The notes beneath the pieces were generated by a model, which saw nothing but the letters and a program-made list of their open reading frames with translations, ran no database searches and was not told the origin of the DNA. This document shows positions 37,101-44,017 of a stretch of 64,000 nucleotides of DNA, piece after piece (position 1 is the stretch's first letter; each line of letters opens with the position of its first letter). This DNA is from an uncultured Bacteroides sp. GTDB taxonomy: Bacteria; Bacteroidota; Bacteroidia; Bacteroidales; Bacteroidaceae. A program made the translations under genes and the position numbers. The DNA lies in contig NZ_CABUHK010000002.1 of assembly GCF_902491285.1 (NCBI RefSeq), positions 1-64,000 of the forward strand, read 5' to 3'.

Positions 37101-38038
37101 ATGAGGCATAAGGCGAATAAAGCTCCGAACAGCACCGGGGTGATGATAAGCGGAATGGATTTCTTATGCTTGAATACCAGAGATATGAAGACAATGATGA
37201 TAATCAGCGCGATGGAAGAAGTGACCAGCGTATCTTTCTTTATCTGTCGTGCATTGTACACTCCTACGGAAGGACCTCCGAAATATTCGGCAACCAATTG
37301 GGGATGTTCCTTTTCCGCTTTTTGCAGCTCATTTTCAATCAGCCGGATGAGTTTGTCATTTTTGCCCGTGCTTCCGGTGTTGAATACCGGGGTGATGAAC
37401 ATCAGCAGGGTGGAACCGTCCCGTGAGAAGATATGTTCATTAATCAGTTCGTAATTAGCTTCCAACTGGAAGTCTTGCAGATGTTTCAGCGTCTGGCTGC
37501 CCAGTCCCAACGGGTCCCGCATAATGTAGTTCTTCAAGGCGAATCCTGCCGGAGATATCAGGTTGGAATAGTTCTTCTGCATCAGGGCGGCAATGTTTCC
37601 GGCGGTAAGCAAGGTGTCCAGCCGTTGGTAGGCCTCGTCGGAAAGGAACAGGGGCAGGTTGTCGTAAACAAAATCTCCGACACTGTTGATCAGGTTTTCG
37701 TCGGCTTTTGAGAAGATCTCTTTAATCAGGGTTCCTTCCGCTTGTTGCTGTAAATCCTGTTTAATGGTTTCGGCAGCTTCAATCAGGGAATCCGCATCCG
37801 CCACACCGTCCTTGCCGGACAGCATGATCATAATTTTATCCTTTATCTTCAGATTTTCAAATACGTTGATGGCATTTTGGGAGTCCTTGGTATCCGGAAA
37901 GAAACTGGTTACGTTTTCCTCGAATCTGACTTGGGCGGCAAAAAGGGCCATAAAGAGGATGCATACGCTGAGGGACAGGTAAAACAAGACTTTATGCCTT
38001 TCAAAATAGTTATATAATCCAACAAAGAATTTAGTCAT
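34184..38038 (-). CDS. Trifunctional MMPL exporter / PlsC acyltransferase / methyltransferase fusion
   Basis: A 1284-residue fusion. Residues 1 to about 850 form an RND/MMPL exporter with two blocks of membrane helices around large periplasmic loops. About 870-1060 is a PlsC-type acyltransferase with NHQSFID (HX4D, near 896) and FPEGTR. About 1085-1284 is a class I SAM methyltransferase with DIGCGFGP near 1113. Separate proteins of these kinds occur in proteobacterial aryl-polyene clusters. Here they would attach the polyene to a lipid and export it from one polypeptide. It overlaps the GT2 gene by 8 nt. Confidence 0.9.
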   Translation of the reverse strand: MTKFFVGLYNYFERHKVLFYLSLSVCILFMALFAAQVRFEENVTSFFPDTKDSQNAINVFENLKIKDKIMIMLSGKDGVADADSLIEAAETIKQDLQQQAEGTLIKEIFSKADENLINSVGDFVYDNLPLFLSDEAYQRLDTLLTAGNIAALMQKNYSNLISPAGFALKNYIMRDPLGLGSQTLKHLQDFQLEANYELINEHIFSRDGSTLLMFITPVFNTGSTGKNDKLIRLIENELQKAEKEHPQLVAEYFGGPSVGVYNARQIKKDTLVTSSIALIIIIVFISLVFKHKKSIPLIITPVLFGALFALCLIYFIKGGISAIAVGAGSAVMGIALSYSIHMLAHQNHVSSVQQLIREIAYPLTVGSFTTIGAFFSLLFTSSNLLRDFGLFASLALIGTTLFCLVYLPHFLKGQAHVKQGAVLRFIEKLNAYPYEKNKGLVGGILVLTIICLFTSQNVRFNEDMMSLNYEPAHLKQSENKLAELFDKKEKTVLFVSTGKDMGDATGQYAETNRLLAQLKEEGKIKDYASAGQFLIPEEVQEARLKQWHNYWTPEKKARLRETIRTEAARYHFREHAFEPFFQWLDRPFQPLDYQNEITTRLLNEWQTSADSLTMLITQVRMNETDKEAVYPLFQPKEKVVIFDRGYFASQWVSAVNQDFYLILYISSFLIFFALWISYGRIELTLMSFLPMLVSWIIIVGLMGMLGIEFNIINIILSTFIFGIGDDFSIFIMDGLQNKYRTGRQLLNSHKTAIFFSAFTTVIGMGTLVFARHPALQSISLISILGMIAVVLVAYTLQPILFRFFITAPASKGLPPYTLTGLARTGGLFLLFFIGCLFLRLLIAVMTLLPIRKAYKKQVLCQLIHVTCKSLIHIATFVHKERINRTGETFKKPAILIANHQSFIDILVLLALTPKLVMVTNHWVWHSPFFGAIIRYADFYYVGDGYELYVERMRQKVKEGYSIAIFPEGTRTYDGRMKRFHKGAFYLSEKLQLDIIPVILYGNCKIIAKAQPFNVRKGIMLTEILPRIPANDATYGTTYQERTKNISARMKKEYARICREQSTTDNPVFYENLVQNYIYKGPVEEWYIRIKVKMEDNYRLFNQLVPVKGQITDIGCGFGPLCYMLSQLSEEREITGIDYDEDKIAVAQQGWLRTPHLQFVYANALEYPLPESDAFILNDILHYMNYEHQRTLLLRCMEQLRPEGKLIVRDGNAANTRKHRLTRFTELLSTGIFSFNKTTEQLCFTSEAQIRSIAQEGGMQLEILPNDRYTSNTIYIFQKNKPEHE

Positions 38039-39224
38039 ATCCGTTTTTTCTCCTACATATAGCCAGCAACACGGTGGAGATTACTCCAGACAGCAGACTG
38101 CAAGCCATTGCAAAGATAATGCTTCCTATTAAATATTGCTCTAAAACTGATTTGACATTTTCAAGAGAAAGGTCTCCGAGATGCAAATCGGGAGGATTAC
38201 CCAGTACCATGCAGCCTGTCCGGTAACTGCCGTACAGCAATAGGGGAATCATGGGTGGAATACTGATATTGGCGGCGACAAGGGCAATCACTTTATTCAG
38301 TCTGAACAGATGCGCAAGAAAGAGGGTGATCAGCATCTGATAACCCCATAACGGAACGATACCCATAAAAATCCCCAGCATGATGGCGAGTACAATCTTC
38401 AGGTTGGATTCCCGTGTATTCAGCACATGGTCGGTGAAGAATCGCTTGCAGTTGCTCCATGACAGTTTGCGGAGCAGGTTACGGGGAACAATCCAAAGGC
38501 AGGTAATCAGCACCAGCACCGTGTTCAGCACACTGATACGGGTAAAATCCCGGAACGGCCGGAAATGGGATACCCGTTCTGCTTGCGGGGGATAATACAC
38601 GTGGATGGGAATGTTCTTCACCGCTACATCTCCCCATGCGGCAAAGACGATGGCTTCCAACTCAAATTCGTATTTGGCGGTGTACCAGCAGCTTTGCACA
38701 TTCATTTTGCGCAGAGGGTAAAGGCGGTATCCCGATTGTGTATCTTCCAGTTTCAGCCCGGTTTCCAGTCTGAACCAGAAATTAGAGAATTTATTGGCAA
38801 AGGTATTCTTGCCCGGCATATTGTCGGAGGCTAAGTTTCGGGCGCCTACCAGCAGCGTGTCGGGCTCTTTTTCAATGGCTTCGATAAAACAGGGAATATC
38901 GGAAGCGAAATGCTGTCCGTCCGAATCGATGGTGATGGCATAGCGGAAACCTTCTTTTTTTGCTTGGGAAAGACCGTGCTTTAAAGCGGTTCCTTTTCCT
39001 TTATTGACAGGATGGGTAATGGTGCGGATAGCCGGATATTGTTCCAGAATGTTGGCCGTATCATCCGTAGAGCCGTCATTGACGACAATGATATCGTCTG
39101 CATACCTGCATACCTCCTCAATGACTGCCGCCAGTGTCTTCCCGTTGTTGTAGGTGGGAATAACGACGACAATCTCCAGTTCCTTTAGTTTCTTCCGCCA
39201 AACCGATGTTGTGTTTGTACTCAT
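38031..39224 (-). CDS. GT2 glycosyltransferase fused to DUF2062
   Basis: A 397-residue protein. The N-terminal 230 residues are a dolichol-phosphate-mannose-synthase-like GT2 domain with VVIPTYNNGKTLAAVI, VNDGSTDDT and the metal-binding DSDGQH. The C-terminal part (about 265-390) is a DUF2062 membrane domain with KIVLAIMLGIFMGIVPLWGYQ and further helices. The same pairing is a regular member of aryl-polyene clusters, perhaps glycosylating the lipid carrier. It is the first gene of the operon that runs through to the PaaK-like ligase. Confidence 0.88.
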   Translation of the reverse strand: MSTNTTSVWRKKLKELEIVVVIPTYNNGKTLAAVIEEVCRYADDIIVVNDGSTDDTANILEQYPAIRTITHPVNKGKGTALKHGLSQAKKEGFRYAITIDSDGQHFASDIPCFIEAIEKEPDTLLVGARNLASDNMPGKNTFANKFSNFWFRLETGLKLEDTQSGYRLYPLRKMNVQSCWYTAKYEFELEAIVFAAWGDVAVKNIPIHVYYPPQAERVSHFRPFRDFTRISVLNTVLVLITCLWIVPRNLLRKLSWSNCKRFFTDHVLNTRESNLKIVLAIMLGIFMGIVPLWGYQMLITLFLAHLFRLNKVIALVAANISIPPMIPLLLYGSYRTGCMVLGNPPDLHLGDLSLENVKSVLEQYLIGSIIFAMACSLLSGVISTVLLAICRRKNGYD

Positions 39225-39290
39225 CTTGTTTTTCAGTCAAACTATTCAGATACGTTTGGGATGAATGTTTTCGTACCTGAACTTATGTGG

Positions 39291-39321
39291 TTTCTAATGG
39301 GTGACAAAGATAGTATATTTT
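39291..39321 (-). promoter_or_regulatory. Promoter of the GT2-to-ligase operon (shared 31-nt region)
   Basis: On the minus strand TATCTTTG (39312 to 39305) is a perfect TAnnTTTG element about 80 nt upstream of the GT2 ATG. The 31-nt stretch around it matches the one before the lolA-like gene (42552-42582) with 4 differences, including the 17-nt core CAAAGATAGTATATTTT (plus strand) without mismatch. Confidence 0.6.
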
Positions 39322-39345
39322 CGGATGCGGGCATTCTGGCGTTAA

Positions 39346-40119
39346 TTATTTATTTGGAGATGCATTTTTAATTTTAAAGCAGGTAAACACCAACTTGTTC
39401 TCGTCGAATTGCGGATTTTCCAGATTGTTCTCGGATATATACAGTCCTTCCCTTCCCACAAAACTCTTTTTATAGAAATATTTCTTTCCGGGGAATTTTG
39501 TTTCTCCGATGATTTCAAAATCCGCGTTCAGTACAATGACGGAGAACTCCTTTCCTTTGGGTTCGTCATAGGGGCTTTCGTTGGAAGCCAGTTTGTAAGG
39601 CATTTCAGCAAAACGGTAGTACACATTGCGGTATTTGTCATACATGATATGCCAATATCTAGGATTTTCATTGAGTTTTATAATAGCATTAATGCCTTCC
39701 ATAGAATTACCCAGTTTGGGCTTCATGCTTTTCAGATATCTGCTTTTGGCGTTATACCATCGGATATGTTTCAAGTCATCTGTAACCATCAGGCTGTCAT
39801 ATCCGAAAAATCCACAGACCAAACGGCTCTCTTTGTAGTTGTAATCATAACTAAAACCGTATCCTCCTGCGATATTGTCATATTCCTCTTTAAAGATGGG
39901 TGGATAGAAAATAGGAATCCATTTAACTTCTCCTGTTCTCAGATCCTGTGAGGCGAACATATGGGTTCTAGGCCAGTCTTCCTTTTTCATATCGGGTTTT
40001 AAAATTTCTTGGCGTAGAAATATGCATGAGTCTTTGATAAAAGCAGGTGCATTGTAGTAACTGCCAAAAGACAAGGGTGTAAATCTGCCTTCAGGAAGTT
40101 TGGAAATTATAGTTTCGTA
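39346..40119 (-). pseudogene. 3' part of a frameshifted beta-propeller-like lipoprotein gene
   Basis: About 245 residues continuing the protein begun at 40531 but in another frame. The open stretch starts after a TAA at 40120-40122 and has no ATG where one is needed; only a TTG at 40074 could serve. Segments such as MFASQDLRTGEVKWIPIFYP and VIVLNADFEIIGETKFPG resemble Bacteroides DUF4221/6-bladed-propeller lipoproteins. Joined to the 5' part it gives a normal-length protein, so I read it as a broken gene. A sequencing error or programmed shift is possible. Confidence 0.65.
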
Positions 40120-40531
40120 TTATTTCCCCTTGAGAGTTTATGGAACTGAGCAGACTGATATTATTCTGTGCAACTAATATATATTGAGAATCGGGGGAAG
40201 GTCTACTGCCGAATACAGCTGGTAGCCCGTTGGGACCTGTCTTGTGAAGAGGTATCCGTTTGGCTATCTGTTGATTCTCTATATCAAAAATGACAATGTC
40301 ATATAATGATTTTTGTGTATTCTCAAAGTGAAGGTATTCTTTCCCGTTTTCTTCGAATTGGAACATGGATTTGCTTAAGTAATAGGTCTGTTCGTCTAAA
40401 GGGAAAGCCAGCTGTTTTTCTGCTACCAGTTCTACTTCGTTCTGTTTGCCAGCTTCGTTTTTTGGGGAGGACTGGCAAGATACGAGGATAAATATAGAAA
40501 AGAGTGATATAAAAAGGAGTGTTCGATTCAT
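40091..40531 (-). pseudogene. 5' part of a frameshifted beta-propeller-like lipoprotein gene
   Basis: 146 residues with a lipoprotein signal ending at C19 (FILVSC) and propeller-like strands (SLYDIVIFDIENQQIAKRIPL, GSRPSPDSQYILVAQ). It stops at a TGA at 40091-40093, while homologous-looking sequence continues in another frame just before it (40119-40094). One extra base, or two missing, would explain the break. It follows a small secreted peptide gene, an arrangement common for these lipoproteins in Bacteroides. Confidence 0.65.
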
Positions 40532-40558
40532 AATATTTTCGGTTTTATGATGTATGTA

Positions 40559-40596
40559 ATTTATGTGACCGGATTTCTAACCGGCCACATAAATTG
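40559..40596 (-). terminator. Hairpin between the peptide gene and the lipoprotein pseudogene
   Basis: Arms 40559-40573 and 40582-40596 form a 15-bp stem with one mismatch (AATTTATGTG plus CCGG) and an 8-nt loop. It begins 8 nt past the peptide stop codon on the transcribed strand. No strong T-run follows, so it may be an attenuator or an mRNA-stabilising end rather than a full terminator. Confidence 0.55.
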
Positions 40597-40603
40597 TTGG
40601 TTG

Positions 40604-40888
40604 TTAATTGGTAGGAGCACCATGATTCCCACCTTCTCCTGAACCTTCACCGGGGGCACCTACCTCTACTCCGGTGCCGCATTTACCATCTTCACTGATA
40701 CACACAGTGCCTGTAGCAGCCATTTTGCAATTTTCCCATTCAGCTTCGAAAGCACAGTACTTTGGACCCCCTCGTGGCATTTGCACGGCAGGTGCTCCAA
40801 ACACTACTTCCTCATTAGAAGAGTGGAGGTTCAAGCTTATTGCAAATGTTGCAATAACAGCCATAATCATTGTGAATTTTGTTTTCAT
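40604..40888 (-). CDS. Small secreted Cys-containing peptide, NVEALA-like
   Basis: A 94-residue protein with a hydrophobic leader (MKTKFTMIMAVIATFAISL), then a mature part with four cysteines (KYC, WENC, TVC, KC) and a Gly-rich tail. Small exported peptides of this design, next to a 6-bladed-propeller or DUF4221 lipoprotein, are typical of the Bacteroidetes NVEALA group; the literal NVEALA motif is not present. Function is unknown. It interrupts the polyene cluster between the dehydratase operon and the GT2 operon and is read in the same direction. An ATG 9 nt upstream is an alternative start. Confidence 0.6.
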   Translation of the reverse strand: MKTKFTMIMAVIATFAISLNLHSSNEEVVFGAPAVQMPRGGPKYCAFEAEWENCKMAATGTVCISEDGKCGTGVEVGAPGEGSGEGGNHGAPTN

Positions 40889-40996
40889 AGGTGTCATATT
40901 TATAATTGTCTGAATATAAGATGTTTAATGGGTGTTGACAACTATAAATGGACTTATTGTTCTTGCTATTATGGATATTTAACAGAAGGACTTGCT

Positions 40997-41377
40997 TCAT
41001 TGATACTTACTTGCCATCAGTACCGCTTTCAACTTGATAAATTCTTTTCCATTACAAATGCCTTCTGCCTGCAACTTGAAAAGATGCTCTTCCGTTTTTT
41101 CTAATCGGATAAACAGCTGTAGTAGCGGAGTTTCCAGCGGGTTGATGGCAGACAGGAATTTGGAAGAAGCAATCTGTACATACTGCAAAGGTTGGTTGGC
41201 GATCTGTTCGGCACTTTCTTTTATTATCTGTAAGGTACAGACGCCCGGAACCACCGGCTGTCCGGGGAAATGACCTTGATAGAGCACATGGCCGGGATTC
41301 AGCTCTATCTCTATTGCCTGTTTTCCGTCTTCTCTTTCCTTTATATGAATGATTTTATAAAAGTTCTCCAGCAGCAT
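40997..41377 (-). CDS. FabZ-like hot-dog dehydratase of the polyene cluster
   Basis: A 126-residue single hot-dog protein. It has the FabZ-type motif GHFPGQPVVPGV with H36. The catalytic glutamate expected 14 residues after that histidine is glutamine (Q50, in GVCTLQII). It may act on an atypical 3-hydroxyacyl-ACP or use a different residue; loss of activity is the alternative. It is the third gene of the lolA-like operon, 1 nt after the lipoprotein gene. Confidence 0.8.
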   Translation of the reverse strand: MLLENFYKIIHIKEREDGKQAIEIELNPGHVLYQGHFPGQPVVPGVCTLQIIKESAEQIANQPLQYVQIASSKFLSAINPLETPLLQLFIRLEKTEEHLFKLQAEGICNGKEFIKLKAVLMASKYQ

Positions 41378-41378
41378 T

Positions 41379-41921
41379 TCAAGGGTTGTTTATGTTCAGT
41401 TTGTCCAATTGGATTCTTAACCGTATCAGCGGATGCTTGATTTGTACTTTCTCCGCCTGTCCGTTTACAAAGCCGGACAAGGTGAATACCGTCTTTCCAA
41501 ATCCTTTGCCACTGATTCTTTGCTCAAAAGTACTACTTTTCTTTTTAATACGTGCTTTTTCACTCTTTAGAAATAGATTTTTGAAATCAGTTTCCAGTAT
41601 TTTCAGCATCTTTTTCTTCCTCATCGGTTCAATGCAACTGTTTACTATGAAGGTGTCGCAGTGCAGGGAGAAGTCAAAAAGGCTGAGGCCAAAGTAAGTG
41701 GATCCCAGGATACGGATTTCGTTATCAGGCATTTGGCGGACAATGAGCATTCCGCTGAAATGATGTTTCATGAAATCCAGTTGCAAGTTGTACTTTTGCG
41801 ACTGTGCTTCTGCCTGCAGGATGGGAGGCAGTGCCGTAGCTTCCCCTGTCACCCGGTGTGAGCAGGAGAGCAGGATAAACAGCAACAGCAGCCAGCTAGC
41901 GTATCGTAAACTTTGCCTCAT
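41379..41921 (-). CDS. Envelope lipoprotein of the polyene cluster
   Basis: A 180-residue predicted lipoprotein; the signal ends at C20 (FILLSC). The remainder is a compact beta-rich domain (LDFMKHHFSGMLIVRQ, STYFGLSLFDFSL, IKHPLIRLRIQLDKL), in line with the LolB/DUF3261-like lipoproteins that accompany LolA-like proteins in aryl-polyene clusters. It overlaps the lolA-like gene by 26 nt and precedes the dehydratase gene by 1 nt. An outer-membrane role in placing the pigment is inferred. Confidence 0.75.
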   Translation of the reverse strand: MRQSLRYASWLLLLFILLSCSHRVTGEATALPPILQAEAQSQKYNLQLDFMKHHFSGMLIVRQMPDNEIRILGSTYFGLSLFDFSLHCDTFIVNSCIEPMRKKKMLKILETDFKNLFLKSEKARIKKKSSTFEQRISGKGFGKTVFTLSGFVNGQAEKVQIKHPLIRLRIQLDKLNINNP

Positions 41922-42522
41922 CTTTCAAAGAATTGAATTTCTTGTCCGAGAATTCGTATTCGGTATAGTTGGTTGCGGTTTCCGATAAACGTAGTTTGTG
42001 GACAGACATGTCTTTTTTGTCTAAATAAATTTGAATCTGGTTGATATATGCCTGTATCGCTTTGCTGACGGGCTTGATTTGAATGAGATAGTAATGGGCG
42101 TCTTCAAAATATTCCAAAGCATAGCCGGGCGACATGTTGGACAGGTCGCCCACCATGCAGGCGGTAAGCATATCCTGCATTTGGTTCATCATCTTATTGG
42201 AGTGAAGGTCCATGATGCTTTTCTTTCCGTCCGATACTATTTTCAGTTGGTTGTTGTTGATCACGATAAGGTAGTTCATGGGCTGTGCGTAGTCCATGCA
42301 TATCTTATTGCTCTTTTTATAATAGAACTTTCCTTTCGAGGTTATTTTCTCATCGAATACATCCAGATATTTTATCTGAGTGAAATTACTTTCGATGGAC
42401 TCTATATTTTTAGCCTCTTGCAGCAGACGGGCTTCAAAATCTTTCAGATCAGTAAGTTTCTTCATCTGTTGGGCTTGCATCGGCAGGACTGTACAGAACA
42501 TCAAGAGCAAAAGTATTTTCAT
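41896..42522 (-). CDS. LolA-like periplasmic lipid carrier
   Basis: A 208-residue protein with signal peptide about 1-18 (MKILLLLMFCTVLPMQAQ). The body SIESNFTQIKYLDVFDEKITSKGKFYYKKS and INQIQIYLDKKDMSVHKLRL is typical of the LolA half-barrel that ferries hydrophobic molecules across the periplasm. In aryl-polyene clusters a LolA-like protein accompanies the MMPL exporter. It is the first gene of a three-gene operon with its own promoter. An in-frame ATG 9 nt upstream (42531) is an equally possible start. Confidence 0.82.
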   Translation of the reverse strand: MKILLLLMFCTVLPMQAQQMKKLTDLKDFEARLLQEAKNIESIESNFTQIKYLDVFDEKITSKGKFYYKKSNKICMDYAQPMNYLIVINNNQLKIVSDGKKSIMDLHSNKMMNQMQDMLTACMVGDLSNMSPGYALEYFEDAHYYLIQIKPVSKAIQAYINQIQIYLDKKDMSVHKLRLSETATNYTEYEFSDKKFNSLKDEAKFTIR

Positions 42523-42551
42523 GTAGGTCATACTTTATAGAGGTTTATCCG

Positions 42552-42582
42552 TTTGTAATGGGAAGCAAAGATAGTATATTTT
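42552..42582 (-). promoter_or_regulatory. Promoter of the lolA-like operon (shared 31-nt region)
   Basis: On the minus strand TATCTTTG (42573 to 42566) is a perfect -7 element about 45 nt upstream of the start codon. The surrounding 31 nt agree with 39291-39321 at 27 positions, far beyond the usual short consensus, which suggests duplication or shared control. Confidence 0.6.
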
Positions 42583-42870
42583 GAGAAACCATTCATACCT
42601 TTATCGCTTATTTACGATTTTTACCTGTTTCTACAATCGTTCACATGGGCAATTATAATGAATAAAAAAGTTATATTTCTGCGTTGCAATATTTTTTTGT
42701 TTTATCACGGCATGTTATTGTTAATCAATAATTTATAGTGACGAATCCTCCTGTATCCCCCTCGAAACGGTTTATCCGTTTTCCCTGTCGGAGTCAGTTT
42801 GGCAGAAAGCGTCATTATGCAGGATGAAGGTCTGTTGGAATTCTTGTAAGGAGAACGGTAGGATATGATT

Positions 42871-42958
42871 TTCACTTAGGTGAAGATGGGTTTTCACCTG
42901 TGTGAAGAGCTGTTGTCACCAGTGTGAAACCACCGTTTCAAACTGGTGAAGCAACAGT
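42871..42958. repeat. Array of four 14-bp palindromes with 22-nt period
   Basis: Palindromes of the form TTCAC-N4-GTGAA lie at 42871-42884, 42893-42906, 42915-42928 (first base G) and 42937-42950 (fifth base A), starting exactly 22 nt apart. Linkers differ. Two helical turns between sites would place bound dimers on one DNA face, so an operator array is plausible; a decayed minisatellite is the alternative. It lies in the otherwise empty gap 42583-43274, where I see no supported gene. Confidence 0.7.
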
Positions 42959-43274
42959 ATATATCGGAAGTTTACACACTGACATCCTATTAAGTTGAAC
43001 GAAAGTACAGCATATCCTGTCAGATTTAATCTGATATCTGCGCTTCTCTTGCAAATAACGGGTGAATGTTCCACTCCATCGCTTACATACCGGTTTGGGG
43101 GTATTACAGACTTTTTTACACGGCAAGTTGTTGGTAATGAGTGGAATGAAGTGGCGGAAGAATTTTATGTTTTACGTAAGACGAAGTTATCTTTTTATCG
43201 GTTTGATCATGAAGGGTGAACCAGGTCTCGTTTCTGGAACTTGGTGATGTTGCTGTTGAAAATATAGAAGAAAT

Positions 43275-43967
43275 TTATTTTGTCATGTCCTTTATCAGCC
43301 TATCTAACGCTACTACCGTATACCCCTCTTTTTCTATAAAGTCCAGAACTTGTACCAGCAGCCTGTCACTATCGGGCATCCGGTCATGTAGCAGAAGGAT
43401 GGAGCCCGGAACGAGCCGTTTCTTGATGTGTTTGATAATTTTTTCAGGAGTGGGTTGCTGAGTGTCCAGTGTGCGGATGTTCCAACCAATGGGGATGTAT
43501 CCCAGCCTGCGCACTGCTTTAGCCAGGGTAGGATTGGTCACTCCGAAAGGCGGCCGGAACCATCGGACCGGTTGGCCGGTCACTTTTTCCAATTCTTGCT
43601 GGCAGGTAATTAAATCATGGCACATCCGTTTGAAGGTATAGAGAGGAAAATAGCCGGAATGGGAGAAGGAATGATTCCCGATACGATGTCCTTCTTTGAT
43701 GATTTGCCGGAGCAGTTCTTCATTGCCTTTTATCTTGTTTCCGATGCAAAAAAAGCAGGCCGGTATGTGTTTTTCTCTTAACACTTTCAGCACTTTGGGG
43801 GTCTGTATCGGATCGGGCCCGTCATCAAAAGTGATGGCTATGATTTTCTCTTCGGTTTTCTTGCAACAGAAGACACGCATGTAAATACAGGCACGGATGC
43901 TGTAAGAAGCGTAAAAGAAATAGGCCATGACGCTTACTATGATGACTACAGAAACTAGGATGTGCAT
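43275..43967 (-). CDS. Polysaccharide deacetylase (NodB-type) of the polyene cluster
   Basis: A 230-residue CE4 deacetylase with an N-terminal membrane anchor (about 1-22). Motif 1 is TFDDGPD (base D48, zinc ligand D49), motif 2 is HRIGNHSFSH (H99, H103), motif 3 is RPPFG, and LLLHD follows. Such a gene is common in flexirubin-type clusters; the substrate is unknown. Its first 16 codons lie in a 74-bp repeat that also occurs beyond the KilA-N gene. It originally overlapped the upstream ketosynthase-like gene and now follows the inserted segment. Confidence 0.88.
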   Translation of the reverse strand: MHILVSVVIIVSVMAYFFYASYSIRACIYMRVFCCKKTEEKIIAITFDDGPDPIQTPKVLKVLREKHIPACFFCIGNKIKGNEELLRQIIKEGHRIGNHSFSHSGYFPLYTFKRMCHDLITCQQELEKVTGQPVRWFRPPFGVTNPTLAKAVRRLGYIPIGWNIRTLDTQQPTPEKIIKHIKKRLVPGSILLLHDRMPDSDRLLVQVLDFIEKEGYTVVALDRLIKDMTK

Positions 43968-43992
43968 TGCTTGATTAAGATGATTGAGTGAT
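43919..43992. repeat. 74-bp direct repeat, left copy
   Basis: Matches 44950-45023 at 73 of 74 positions (T at 43968 against C at 44999). This copy contains the functional start of the deacetylase gene plus a stretch copied from the end of the ketosynthase-like gene. It bounds the segment holding the KilA-N gene. Confidence 0.95.
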
Positions 43993-44017
43993 ACTTTAAT
44001 AAATGATCTTGTAGAGA

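Noticed and set aside
42871..42950. Palindrome array as a CRISPR
   Set aside because: Units are only 22 nt with the symmetric half-sites conserved, there are no 30-nt spacers, and no cas genes are present.
42938..43247. Short open frames of 61-74 codons on both strands in the gap before the deacetylase
   Set aside because: They overlap each other, lack recognisable protein features, and one runs through the palindrome array. Chance frames are more likely.
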